Assembly: GCA_023511725.1 (NCBI GenBank)
Contig: JAIMAY010000020.1
Span: 1 to 53,596 of the forward strand
From: Alicyclobacillus sp.
GTDB taxonomy: Bacteria > Bacillota > Bacilli > Alicyclobacillales > Alicyclobacillaceae
Reading direction: 5' to 3'
DNA length: 53,596 nucleotides
Part shown: positions 16,505-24,846 of the stretch, one piece after another
How the letters are laid out: the number at the start of each line of letters is the position of its first letter
How positions within the stretch are numbered: position 1 is the stretch's first letter
Position numbers and translations under genes: made by a program
The notes under the pieces: model-generated
Database searches by the model: none
Told to the model about the DNA's origin: nothing
Seen by the model: the letters and a program-made list of their open reading frames with translations, nothing else

Positions 16505-17458
16505 TCAACCCTTCTGCAGTTGCTGCGCGTAGTGCAGCAGCCCCATGCTGTCCAGCAGCAGATCCATCTGCAGCGGCCCCAGCGACGGGTCCGGCGAGAG
16601 CCCCATGCGCGCCAGGTCCTGCTGCATCCAGGCGCGCAGCGCGTCCACCAGCTGTGTCAGGCCGCCGCCGCGGGCCACCACATCGCGGGCGATCTCGGCG
16701 AACGCATCGGCGGCCCGCACCGTGTCGCGGATGGCCTCGTCCTTCGGCGAGGGGCCGAAGTGGCCATGGTACACGATGGAGAAGGGTGCCTCGGCCAGCA
16801 TCGCCGCCGTGCGGTGGATGGCCTCGGGGTCAAAGTCGACGGGTGACGTGCTGGGCCACACCCACTCTTTGTCCCAGCCGGTGAAACCCGTGCGGTAGCG
16901 GATACCGAGGGCGTCGCCGGCGTACAGGGCGTCGGCGACAGGATCCAGGATGGTGAAATGGTGCTTGGCATGCCCGGGCGAGTCGAAAAATGTGAGCATC
17001 CGGCTGCCGATGTCCAGCGTTTCGCCGTGGTTGCGGATCAGCACCCGTTCCGCGGGCACCGGCAGGATGGAGCCGAACAGGTCCGCCAGTTTGTCACCGT
17101 ACACGCTGTACGCACCCTGCCACAACCGCGATGGATCAATCATGTGCCGACCCGCTCGCGGGTGTGCGACGAGGGTTGCGTTCGTCGCCTTGGCCATCAG
17201 GTGGCCCGCGCCGCCGGCGTGATCCAAGTGGACATGCGTCACAATCACGTACGCGAGGTCCTCCGGCTTCACGCCCACCGCTGCCATGCCCGCCAACAGC
17301 GCGTCGTGGGACTTGGCGGATCCCGTCTCCACCAGCGTGATCTTCTCGTCGAGGATGAGGTACCCCGCCGTGCGATACGGCATCCCCTGCTCCATCAGGT
17401 CAATCATCCACACGCCATGGCCCAGGTCGACGGGTGCTGGAGGTGCTTGCTGTGCCAT
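16505..17458 (-). CDS. metallo-beta-lactamase-fold hydrolase
   Basis: 317 aa with the zinc motif HVHLDH (about 75-80), followed by AGHLMAKATNATL, a HDHxH-like later His cluster in the segment with SPGHAKHHFTI and a C-terminal helical region. This arrangement is that of single-domain MBL hydrolases such as glyoxalase II-like enzymes and YflN-type proteins. Substrate unknown. ATG is chosen; a GTG one codon earlier is equally placed after GAAAGGACC. The start overlaps the end of the ftsW gene on the same strand, so it is probably the last gene of that operon. Confidence 0.85.
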   Translation of the reverse strand: MAQQAPPAPVDLGHGVWMIDLMEQGMPYRTAGYLILDEKITLVETGSAKSHDALLAGMAAVGVKPEDLAYVIVTHVHLDHAGGAGHLMAKATNATLVAHPRAGRHMIDPSRLWQGAYSVYGDKLADLFGSILPVPAERVLIRNHGETLDIGSRMLTFFDSPGHAKHHFTILDPVADALYAGDALGIRYRTGFTGWDKEWVWPSTSPVDFDPEAIHRTAAMLAEAPFSIVYHGHFGPSPKDEAIRDTVRAADAFAEIARDVVARGGGLTQLVDALRAWMQQDLARMGLSPDPSLGPLQMDLLLDSMGLLHYAQQLQKG

Positions 17459-17461
17459 CAC

Positions 17462-18889
17462 TCACCGGTCCTTTCTCGTGGGTTTCCCGCGTCTGCCCTT
17501 GCCGTCGCCCTTCCACGGCTTGTCGGGACCTGCGCGGGCGGTCTTGCGCCAGCCGCCGAGGGAGAGCGGCGCCCTCTCCCGTCCCGCCTTGCTGGCCGCC
17601 GTTTCGCGCCGCGTCCGCCAGTTGCCGCCGCCGCTGTACGTTTTGTCCCGCACCTTGTGGAGGGGGATGACGGCGCCCTCGCCGCGCGGCCGTGTGGGTG
17701 GCGCCGACACCCGCGGCGGCAGACCGCCCGGTTTGACCTCAATCACATCCGCCAACTCATCGCTCTCCGGTTCTATCTCCAGCGTGGTCCTCGAGACGCT
17801 GAGCAGGATCCCGGCCGCCGCCAGGTTCACGACCAGTGAGGACCCGCCGTAGCTCACGAAGGGCAGCGGGATCCCGGTGACTGGCATCAGTCCCGTGACG
17901 GCGCACAGGTTGATCAGCGTCTTCACCGTGATCATGCTCGTGATCCCGACGGAGAGCAAGGCCCCGAACCTGTCCGCCGCGTGGCGTGCGACCGAGAAGC
18001 CGCGCCAGATCAGAACGGCGTACAGCAGCAGCAGCGCGATGGCCCCCACCAGTCCCCATTCCTCCACGAACACGGGGAAGATGAAGTCCGCCTGCGGCAC
18101 CGGCAGATAGCCCAGCTTCTCGAGGCTCATTCCGTAGCCGCGGCCGAACAGGCCACCCTGGGCAATCGCCGTCCAGCCCTGCAGAAGTTGGTACGACTTG
18201 TCGGTTGCGCTGTCGAAGGGATGGAGAAACGCGAGCACGCGGCGAACCCGGTACGGCTCCAGCAGCGCCGCCGCCAGGACCACGGGGATCAGTGCGGCGC
18301 CGGCGAGAAGCAGCGGCCGGAGGCGTACGCCGGAGGCAAACATCACCGCCAGCGCCGTGAGCAGCAGCGTCATGGCGGTGCCCATGTCGGGTTCCGCCAG
18401 GATCAGGAGAAAGGCAAGGCCCGTGACAATCGCGGCCGGTCGCAGCGTCCGCCGCGAATCATGGAGCAGCGTGACCTTTTTCGTGAACAGGAAGGCCAGG
18501 TAGATGGCCAGCACCACGATGGAAATCTCTGAGGGCTGGATGTGAAACGCGCCGGAACCCAGCCACCGACGCCCACCGTACGCGCTGCTGCCGATCCCGA
18601 GGACAATCACGAGCAACGCGAGTGCGGCGACGAGCAGCCGCGGCGCCCAGCGATACAGCGCCCAGTGCGACATGCGCATGCACAGAAACAGCGCCAATCC
18701 GCCGACCGCCGCGGCGATGGCCTGGCGAACAGCGTAGTAGTTGGGGGGAAGCGGCACCGTCTTACCGTCCACGGTGTTGTGCAGCGCAAGCCAGGTGCTG
18801 GCGGAGAACACCGTCACCACACCGACGGCGGTGAGGACGAGGACGGTCATGAGCAGGGTGTAGTCCGGATGATGCCGCGGAGTCTGCAC
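17462..18889 (-). CDS. ftsW: FtsW/SpoVE-type SEDS peptidoglycan glycosyltransferase
   Basis: 475 aa with ten membrane helices. SEDS family markers: GGRRWLGSGAFHIQPSE (about 105-121), LAEPDMGTAMTLLL (about 163-176, containing the E/D pair involved in activity), and the C-terminal PFVSYGGSSLVVNLAA. SEDS proteins polymerise lipid II with a partner class B PBP at the septum. Unlike typical ~380-400 aa relatives, it has an extra 90-residue cytoplasmic tail rich in Arg, Lys, Gly and Pro (about 385-475). FtsW versus SpoVE cannot be decided; the second SEDS gene at 19868 is the RodA candidate. A metallo-hydrolase follows immediately. Confidence 0.88.
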   Translation of the reverse strand: MQTPRHHPDYTLLMTVLVLTAVGVVTVFSASTWLALHNTVDGKTVPLPPNYYAVRQAIAAAVGGLALFLCMRMSHWALYRWAPRLLVAALALLVIVLGIGSSAYGGRRWLGSGAFHIQPSEISIVVLAIYLAFLFTKKVTLLHDSRRTLRPAAIVTGLAFLLILAEPDMGTAMTLLLTALAVMFASGVRLRPLLLAGAALIPVVLAAALLEPYRVRRVLAFLHPFDSATDKSYQLLQGWTAIAQGGLFGRGYGMSLEKLGYLPVPQADFIFPVFVEEWGLVGAIALLLLYAVLIWRGFSVARHAADRFGALLSVGITSMITVKTLINLCAVTGLMPVTGIPLPFVSYGGSSLVVNLAAAGILLSVSRTTLEIEPESDELADVIEVKPGGLPPRVSAPPTRPRGEGAVIPLHKVRDKTYSGGGNWRTRRETAASKAGRERAPLSLGGWRKTARAGPDKPWKGDGKGRRGKPTRKDR

Positions 18890-19004
18890 GAACCGTCACC
18901 TTCTCTGTCAGGATCCGCCGGCCATGGTGGCCGCGGAAGGCCATACGTTCCCTTTTTCGACGTGGAAACCGCGGATCCCTGCACCCGCGCGGCGCTGAAG
19001 GCGG

Positions 19005-19010
19005 TATAAT
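19005..19010 (+). promoter_or_regulatory. -10 box before the glycerophosphodiesterase gene
   Basis: TATAAT, 32 bp before the chosen ATG. No strong -35 is seen. The upstream ATG of the longer open frame lies inside this hexamer, which argues for the downstream start. Confidence 0.55.
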
Positions 19011-19041
19011 GGATAGACGATGCGCGGGGAGGTGGGCCGGG

Positions 19042-19866
19042 ATGCGTAGGCGGTTTTCGCTGGTATCGCCCGGTGCCCGCGTGATTTTGGCGCACCGCGG
19101 CGCGAATCGAAAGGCGCCGATGAACACGCTGCCGGCGTTTGCGCAGGCGATGGCCGACGGCGCGGATGCGCTGGAATTGGACATTCACTGGACGCGCGAC
19201 GGCGTGATTGTCGTGTCTCATGACGAGACGGTGGATGCGTGCAGCAACGGGTCCGGTCGCATTCAGGACATGACGTTCGCCGCGTTGAGAGCGCTCGATT
19301 TTGGATACCGGTTCACCCCGGATGGCGGCCGGAGCTTTCCGTGGCGGGGCCGCGGTGTCGTGATGCCGACGCTGCGGGAGGTGCTCGCCGCGTTCCCCGC
19401 TGTCCCCGTGACCATTGAGGTCAAGCCCAAGCGGCCACCCTCGCTGGCGCAATTCCTGCGGGAACTGCATGAACTGGGTGCACTCCCGAGGGTCCTGGTC
19501 GCATCCTTTCACCACGGGGTGCTGCAGCGGCTGCGCCGCATGGAGCCGCGGCTGTGGACCAGCGCGTCGCCGCGGGAGGCGGCATGCTTTCTGGCGCATG
19601 CCCAAGCGGGCCGCACGCCGCGGCGCCTGCCGTTCGCAGCGCTCCAAGTACCCCCGCGCCTGCGCGGCTTGCCCGTCCTGCGACCGCGCGTGCTGGAAGC
19701 CGCGCATCGCGCACGGATTCCGGTGCATGTGTGGACGGTGGACGATGAGGCGGAGATGCGCCGCTGGTGGCAAGCGGGGGTGGACGGCATGGTGACCAAT
19801 GAGCCGGACGTGGCTTGCCGGATCCGGGACGAACAGATCCAGGGCCCGTCCGTGAAGGAGGCATGA
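19042..19866 (+). CDS. glycerophosphodiester phosphodiesterase (GDPD/UgpQ type)
   Basis: 274 aa TIM barrel. Catalytic residues are visible: His18-Arg19 (ILAHRGANRKAPMNTL), Glu45 and Asp47 (ALELDIHWT), His60 (VVSHDE). The enzyme hydrolyses deacylated phospholipids to glycerol-3-phosphate and an alcohol. No signal peptide, so cytosolic. The start is set by GGGGAGGTGG before the ATG. rodA begins one base after the stop codon and shares its ribosome site with the end of this gene, so the two genes are co-transcribed. Confidence 0.9.
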   Translation: MRRRFSLVSPGARVILAHRGANRKAPMNTLPAFAQAMADGADALELDIHWTRDGVIVVSHDETVDACSNGSGRIQDMTFAALRALDFGYRFTPDGGRSFPWRGRGVVMPTLREVLAAFPAVPVTIEVKPKRPPSLAQFLRELHELGALPRVLVASFHHGVLQRLRRMEPRLWTSASPREAACFLAHAQAGRTPRRLPFAALQVPPRLRGLPVLRPRVLEAAHRARIPVHVWTVDDEAEMRRWWQAGVDGMVTNEPDVACRIRDEQIQGPSVKEA

Positions 19867-19867
19867 T

Positions 19868-21043
19868 GTGGATACCATTCGCCGCATGTGGCGGGATGTC
19901 GATTGGCTGCTGATTGCCGTGGTGCTGGTGCTGACCGGCATCGGCTGCATCGCCGTGGGCTCGGCGACGCGCAGCCACGCCAACCCGTCGATGCCCACGC
20001 ACGCCGCGCTCAAGCAGGCGGTGTTCGCTCTCATTGGCCTGGTGGTGATGGTCTTCGCCACCTGGTTTGACTACCGCATGCTGCGCCGGGTGCGCTGGAT
20101 CCTGTACGGGCTCAGCCTGGTGCTGTTGGTGGTCGTGTTCGCATTCCCCGAGGTCAACGGCGCCAAGTCGTGGATTCAGCTCGGCCCGTTCAGTTTCCAG
20201 CCGTCGGAGCTGGCGAAGCTGACGCTGATCCTCGTGATTGCCTCGTACATGGCCGGCATCGACGAATCGGAGGTACCCGATTACCGGCTGTGGCGCTGGC
20301 TGCCGGTCATCGCCATGTGGCTGCCGCCGTTTGCCCTGACGATGAAGGAGCCGGCGCTGGGACAAGCTCTGGTGATGTTCGCCATCACCTGCACACTGCT
20401 CGCCACGTTTGCCAAGACGTCGCAATTTCGCTGGATGACAGCGCTGTTTGTGGTCGTGGTCGCGGGGCTGGTGGTGATCTCTGTGTTCTTCGACCAGCAG
20501 GCGGTGGCGGTGGTTCAGTACATGGTGCAGAAGCACTGGCTTCACGATTATCAGGCCAACCGCATCCTGACCTGGCTGGATCCTGCGTACGGCCCGCGCA
20601 CCGTGGGCTACAACGTTCACCAGGCCGAGGTGGCCATCGGTTCCGGCGGCGTGTTCGGTGCCGGCCTGTTCCGGGGGACGCTGACGGGCGGTGGCTGGGT
20701 GCCGAACCAGTGGACGGACTACATCTTCAGTGCCATCGGCGAGGAGATGGGGTTCGTCGGCAGCAGCCTGGTGGTCGTGCTATACATCCTGTTGGTGCAG
20801 CGGCTGGTGCGGATTGCCGGATTGGCCACCGACACCTTCGGTACCTACCTGGTGATGGGTATGGTCGGGATGTTTGCGTTTCAGGCGTTTGAGAACATCG
20901 GCATGGACCTGTACATGAGCCCGTCCACGGGCATCACGCTGCCGTTCGTGAGCTACGGCGGTACGTCGCTGGTCGTCAACTACCTGTGCATCGGTGTGGC
21001 CATGAGCGTCGCCGTCCGGCGCAGGAAACTGCGCTTCCACTGA
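19868..21043 (+). CDS. rodA: RodA-like SEDS glycosyltransferase
   Basis: 391 aa, ten membrane helices, starting at GTG with AAGGAGG five bases before. Family markers: NGAKSWIQLGPFSFQPSELAKL (about 97-118, quoted in part), the M-K-E-P-A-L-G-Q segment where FtsW has A-E-P-D-M-G, GTLTGGGWVPNQWTDYIFSAIGEEMG in the middle, and PFVSYGGTSLVVN near the C-terminus. RodA polymerises glycan strands for side-wall growth with PBP2. It has no C-terminal tail, in contrast to the ftsW gene that is transcribed divergently 2 kb away. Confidence 0.88.
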   Translation: MDTIRRMWRDVDWLLIAVVLVLTGIGCIAVGSATRSHANPSMPTHAALKQAVFALIGLVVMVFATWFDYRMLRRVRWILYGLSLVLLVVVFAFPEVNGAKSWIQLGPFSFQPSELAKLTLILVIASYMAGIDESEVPDYRLWRWLPVIAMWLPPFALTMKEPALGQALVMFAITCTLLATFAKTSQFRWMTALFVVVVAGLVVISVFFDQQAVAVVQYMVQKHWLHDYQANRILTWLDPAYGPRTVGYNVHQAEVAIGSGGVFGAGLFRGTLTGGGWVPNQWTDYIFSAIGEEMGFVGSSLVVVLYILLVQRLVRIAGLATDTFGTYLVMGMVGMFAFQAFENIGMDLYMSPSTGITLPFVSYGGTSLVVNYLCIGVAMSVAVRRRKLRFH

Positions 21044-21108
21044 GAGAGTACGCCGCGCTGGGGAAGGGGAAGATCTCTCCCGAATGCACATTGCGGGAGG
21101 GATAACCC

Positions 21109-21438
21109 ATGGACGCCATGTTTCGGCAGCGGGGTGTGGTGATGCGCGAGATCGACGGCCTGCCATTCAAGGTACACCAGGTGGCCAAGGATGGCTGGCA
21201 GATCTGCATCGACAACTGCGAGCGTCTGCCGGCTGGCTACACCTTTCCGAAGGTGTACCGTTCGTTCGAGGAGGCGGTGGCGGCACTCGCGGCGTGGCCG
21301 GAGACGGGCCGCCTGGTGCCGGGTGCCGGCCAGGCGGGCGGCGCTGCCGGGTGGATGGCGGCCGGCGATGATACCGGCGTGATCGGCGAGATGGCCTGGG
21401 ACAAGGTCTCCGCACAGAGGGAGGAGTTGCAGGAATGA
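21109..21438 (+). CDS. small protein of unknown function upstream of the aminotransferase
   Basis: 109 aa, no recognised family, no membrane segment and no Cys motif (two cysteines, separated). Residues 1-60 look like a compact globular unit (VHQVAKDGWQICIDNCERL), and the C-terminal half is rich in Ala and Gly. GGGAGGG precedes the ATG at good spacing. Its stop overlaps the ATG of the aminotransferase in an ATGA arrangement, implying translational coupling. Confidence 0.7.
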   Translation: MDAMFRQRGVVMREIDGLPFKVHQVAKDGWQICIDNCERLPAGYTFPKVYRSFEEAVAALAAWPETGRLVPGAGQAGGAAGWMAAGDDTGVIGEMAWDKVSAQREELQE

Positions 21439-22607
21439 CATGGACGATGGCCGCGCGCATGGAGCGGCTGCCCAAGCAGTTTTTTGCGAATCTGGTGGCG
21501 CGCGTGAGCGCCCGCGTGGCGGCCGGCCACGATGTGATCAACCTGGGGCAGGGCAATCCAGACCTGCCGACGCCTGCGCACATCGTGGAGGCGCTGCGGG
21601 TGGCCGCCCTGGACCCAGCCAATCACCGGTACGGCCCGTTCTCCGGCTTGCCGGACCTCAAGCGTGCGGCCGCGTCGTTCTACGAGCGCGAGTACGGGGT
21701 GAAGCTGGACCCCGAGCGCGAGGTCGCCATCCTCTTCGGCGGCAAAACGGGATTGGTGGAGGTCAGCACCATCTACCTGGAGCGCGGCGATGTGGCGCTG
21801 GTGCCTGACCCGGGCTACCCCGACTACTGGTCGGGCATCGCCTTCGCGGGGGCGGACATGTTTGGCCTGCCGCTGCGCGCGGAGAACGGCTTTCTCCCGA
21901 ACTACGAGGAGATTCCGGAGGATGTCTTGCGCCGCGCCAAGCTGCTGTTCCTCAACTACCCCAACAACCCCACCGGCGCCGCGGCCGATCTCGCCTTCTT
22001 CGAGCGCACCGCCGCCTTCGCGCAGCGGCACGGGCTGTTGGTGATCCATGATTTCGCTTACGGCGCCATCGGCTACGATGGCTTTCGGCCGCCGTCCTTC
22101 CTGCAGGTGCCGGGGGCGAAGGCGTGCGGAATTGAGATCTACACGCTCAGCAAGACGTACAACATGGCGGGGTGGCGCGTGGCATTCGCGGCGGGTCACC
22201 CGGACGTGATCCGGGCCATCAACCTGCTGCAGGACCACTATTACGTCTCCTTGTTCCCGGCTGTGCAGTGGGCTGCGGTAGAGGCGCTGACCGGATCGCA
22301 AGAGGCTGTGCGGAGGCTGGTCGCCACCTACCAGCGCCGGCGCGACGCGTTCATCGGCACGCTGCAGGCGCACGGCTACCGGTGCGAGGCGCCGCGCGGC
22401 ACATTCTTCGCCTGGCTGCCGACACCGGGCGGGATGTCCTCCGCTGCATTCGCGGATCTGTTGCTGGACCAGGCGGATGTGGCGGTGGCCCCAGGCATTG
22501 GGTTTGGACAGCACGGGGAAGGCTACGTGCGCGTGGGCCTGCTGACCGACGAGGCGCGGCTCACGGAGGCGGCGCGCCGCATCGCCGAGTGCGCGGCGCG
22601 CCTGTGA
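21435..22607 (+). CDS. mtnE: class I/II aminotransferase, methionine transaminase-like (MtnE)
   Basis: 390 aa PLP enzyme. Lys240 (YTLSKTYNMAGWR) is the Schiff-base lysine. Other markers: NLGQGNPDLPTPAHIVEA (36-53), FGGKTGLVEV, PDPGYPDYW (123-131), NYPNNPTGA (174-182), HDFAYG. The phrase set matches B. subtilis MtnE (YkrV), which transaminates 4-methylthio-2-oxobutanoate to methionine in the salvage pathway. The related LL-diaminopimelate and alanine aminotransferases remain possible. Start overlaps the small upstream gene; no other salvage gene is nearby, so the pathway label is by family only. Confidence 0.82.
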   Translation: MTWTMAARMERLPKQFFANLVARVSARVAAGHDVINLGQGNPDLPTPAHIVEALRVAALDPANHRYGPFSGLPDLKRAAASFYEREYGVKLDPEREVAILFGGKTGLVEVSTIYLERGDVALVPDPGYPDYWSGIAFAGADMFGLPLRAENGFLPNYEEIPEDVLRRAKLLFLNYPNNPTGAAADLAFFERTAAFAQRHGLLVIHDFAYGAIGYDGFRPPSFLQVPGAKACGIEIYTLSKTYNMAGWRVAFAAGHPDVIRAINLLQDHYYVSLFPAVQWAAVEALTGSQEAVRRLVATYQRRRDAFIGTLQAHGYRCEAPRGTFFAWLPTPGGMSSAAFADLLLDQADVAVAPGIGFGQHGEGYVRVGLLTDEARLTEAARRIAECAARL

Positions 22608-22614
22608 GCGTGGC

Positions 22615-23559
22615 CTACGGCCGCTCCGGGCCTTCGCCCGGTTGCGTATCGCTGCGGAAGCGGTCGGCGAGCTCAACCAGCCAAATGTGGTGGTACGGCT
22701 CCTCGTAAAACACCGGTTCAATCCGCGTGTCGCCGGGGCCAATCTTGTACATCCAGACGGTCGTCTCCGCCGGAACGCCCGGGTGGACGCGGATCCCGAA
22801 GTGGATGGCATCGCGGTAACCGTTCTTGTAGACAATGACGCCGAGTTGGCCGTGCAGTTCCTGGACCATCGGGCGGAAGCGCGGGTCGCGGACAATCGGG
22901 GCGTCGAACCACGGCGTCCAGCCGTCCGGGCCGGTGGTGAGCCGCTGCTCCGTCTCAATCAGCACCACCTCCGCGCCGGAGATGGGCTGCTGCGTGCGGC
23001 CGTCAATCACATGGACGCGCATGCGCTCCGTGGGCCACGGCAGGTACGGGCTGAACGGAGCCGGATCCGTGGGCAGCGACACGCGCGGTGTGCCGGGCGT
23101 CGTGATCGGTGGCGCGCCGGGGACCGGTGCGGTCGGGCTCGGTGTGGGCGCGGCAGGCCCCGGTGCGGCAGGGCTGGGCGTGGTGGCGTTGGCCTGTGGC
23201 TGCCCCGCCGGGGTCTTGGGCTGGGAAGCGTTCGGCGCAACCGGTGCAGCGGGCTGCTGCGCGGGCACGGGCATCGTTTGCGTCTGCAACGGGTGAGCGC
23301 CAACGCGGCCCCCAGCACCGGTCTGCGCGTTGCTGCTCGTGCTCGCCTGCGCGTCGTCGGCCGCGTCTGGCACCGCGACGGCGGTGGGTACTGCACCGCG
23401 CAGCGAGTGCGGTGCGTGCTGCCGGTGCAGCCCCGCCCACTGCCAAGGGGTGCTGTCTGCCGGCAGTGACCACAGGACGAGCGCGACGGCACCCGCCGAT
23501 AGGATCACGGTGCGCGGCGACGGAAGTTTGCGGATGAGATGACGGCTCCACCTGCGCAT
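22615..23559 (-). CDS. exported protein, Pro/Ala-rich linker plus Ig-like C-terminal domain
   Basis: 314 aa. Start chosen at the ATG with AAGGAGG eight bases before, which opens MRRWSRHLIRKLPSP and then a membrane/signal segment (about 17-35). Next is a linker of about 120 residues dominated by Pro, Ala, Thr and Gln, then a folded C-terminal domain of about 130 residues. The latter begins with MRVHVIDGRTQQPISGAEVVLIETE, which resembles the start of carboxypeptidase-regulatory or other Ig-like surface domains. No enzyme motif is seen. It is 33 bases upstream of the next exported gene on the same strand, whose stop is at 23592, so the pair is probably one operon. Confidence 0.65.
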   Translation of the reverse strand: MRRWSRHLIRKLPSPRTVILSAGAVALVLWSLPADSTPWQWAGLHRQHAPHSLRGAVPTAVAVPDAADDAQASTSSNAQTGAGGRVGAHPLQTQTMPVPAQQPAAPVAPNASQPKTPAGQPQANATTPSPAAPGPAAPTPSPTAPVPGAPPITTPGTPRVSLPTDPAPFSPYLPWPTERMRVHVIDGRTQQPISGAEVVLIETEQRLTTGPDGWTPWFDAPIVRDPRFRPMVQELHGQLGVIVYKNGYRDAIHFGIRVHPGVPAETTVWMYKIGPGDTRIEPVFYEEPYHHIWLVELADRFRSDTQPGEGPERP

Positions 23560-23591
23560 GCATGGGACCTCCTTCAACGTTGCGCCTGCCG

Positions 23592-24221
23592 TCAGCGGTA
23601 GCGCTGCAGTTGCCGATCCATGTAGTAAAACTGCAGGATCTGAATCCAGTTGCGCCCGCGTTCCGCCCAGTACTGCGATCCCCACTGCGCCATCTTCTGC
23701 GCATTCCGGTACTGCCAGTTCGGACTGTTGCGGTAGCCCGCGCGGTAGTTGAGCTCGATGATCTCACCGCCTTGCTTGGTGTACGCGTAGGATCGAACGG
23801 CGGCGATGGCGCGGTTCGTATCGGGCTGGCGCGACAGATAACGAAACGTCTGAAAGTTCACCGTATTGTCGACATCGAAGGTGAACCCGTCGATGGTGAC
23901 GGGGTGCAGGTGGTGGTACCAGGCGAACATCTTGACGGCGATGGCGCCGGCTTTGAGCGCCTCCATGTGCCACGACGGCACCCACTCGTTCGGCAGCACA
24001 TCCTCGCAGTACTGCTCAAACGGCACTGTCTGCACCCACAGGACGCGCCCGCGAGGATCCGGCTCACCCCATGGGTTGAGGCCGCGGATGGCCACCCGGA
24101 TGGTGGAGGGCTCCGGTGTGTTGAAGACGGTGGGTGTGGCGGCCTGGGCCACCGCGGCGTGCCCCGACGCCAGCGTCAGGCTGAGCGCCGCGGCCAGGAT
24201 CCGGACGGACCTACGGCTCAT
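23592..24221 (-). CDS. secreted SpoIID-fold (SpoIID/LytB) protein
   Basis: 209 aa with a signal peptide (about 1-27, ending VAQAA). The core resembles the SpoIID peptidoglycan-processing domain: VPFEQYCEDVLPNEWVPSWHMEALKAGAIAVKMFAWYH (split here; PFEQY at about 66) includes the conserved E that acts in stem cleavage of glycan. SpoIID itself is ~340 aa; this one has only the core and no extra repeats. In B. subtilis SpoIID degrades septal peptidoglycan at engulfment, but the gene does not lie in a spore locus here, so I infer only cell-wall processing. ATG with GGGAGG in front. Confidence 0.78.
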   Translation of the reverse strand: MSRRSVRILAAALSLTLASGHAAVAQAATPTVFNTPEPSTIRVAIRGLNPWGEPDPRGRVLWVQTVPFEQYCEDVLPNEWVPSWHMEALKAGAIAVKMFAWYHHLHPVTIDGFTFDVDNTVNFQTFRYLSRQPDTNRAIAAVRSYAYTKQGGEIIELNYRAGYRNSPNWQYRNAQKMAQWGSQYWAERGRNWIQILQFYYMDRQLQRYR

Positions 24222-24292
24222 CCCTGCTGCCTCCCGCTCTGCCAGGATGGAATGATACTTTTACCGTGCCCAGAAAGCGGAGGCTCATGCAT

Positions 24293-24321
24293 GTGACAGG
24301 GGGACGTGAACGCATTACAAT
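24293..24321 (+). promoter_or_regulatory. sigma-A-type promoter of ywhD-speA
   Basis: GTGACA at 24293-24298 and TACAAT at 24316-24321 with 17 bp between, 33 bp before the ywhD ATG. Confidence 0.6.
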
Positions 24322-24354
24322 GAGGAATGGCAAACCGGAAGCGGGGTGTGGTGG

Positions 24355-24822
24355 ATGGAAAAGCTGTCGATCACGGGCCGCGCCGGCCACGGCAGCAGCG
24401 ACGACACGCTGCGCGGCCTGTCGGCCGTGCTGGTGGACGGCGACCAGGTGTTCATCGATAATGGGGCGATTCATGCAAAGAGCCGGATCGAAAAAGGGAT
24501 CCGGTTTGTGCCGGACCCGGCGCAGGTCCCTCAGCCTCGCCGCGTGTGGGGCTTTTGGGTGACCCTCAAGCGCCGAGAGGGCGGTGTGCAGGGCTTTCAC
24601 GGCATCATGCCGTTTGAACTGGACATTGACGCCCAGGCGGGTGTGGGCTACAAGAACCTGGGACGCCAGGTGAACCACATGGAGAAGGCCGTCAAAGGTG
24701 AGGCGGACCTGACCGGTGTGCCCGCCGAGGTGCGGGAGAAGCTGCGCGCGTTCCTGCAGCAGGTGCGTCCGGATCTGTGGGACAACGCGGCGGATGCGTT
24801 CAAACAGGCGCTGCAAGGTTGA
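24355..24822 (+). CDS. ywhD: YwhD-family protein
   Basis: 155 aa. Matches B. subtilis YwhD along its length: glycine-rich opening ITGRAGHGSSD, then the phrase VFIDNGAIHAKSRIEKGIRF (given in parts) and the VWGFWVTLKR strand, ending in a helical tail. The family is cytosolic and uncharacterised. Start from an ATG with GGGGTG six bases before; an upstream in-frame GTG has no such support. In B. subtilis ywhD lies near spermidine genes; here speA follows 24 bases downstream, a similar polyamine link. Confidence 0.88.
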   Translation: MEKLSITGRAGHGSSDDTLRGLSAVLVDGDQVFIDNGAIHAKSRIEKGIRFVPDPAQVPQPRRVWGFWVTLKRREGGVQGFHGIMPFELDIDAQAGVGYKNLGRQVNHMEKAVKGEADLTGVPAEVREKLRAFLQQVRPDLWDNAADAFKQALQG

Positions 24823-24846
24823 GGCAAGCGGAGGAGGCAGGCCGGA

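Noticed and set aside
19009-19041. Upstream ATG start of the glycerophosphodiesterase
   Set aside because: The ATG lies in the TATAAT box; the downstream ATG has GGGGAGGTGG.
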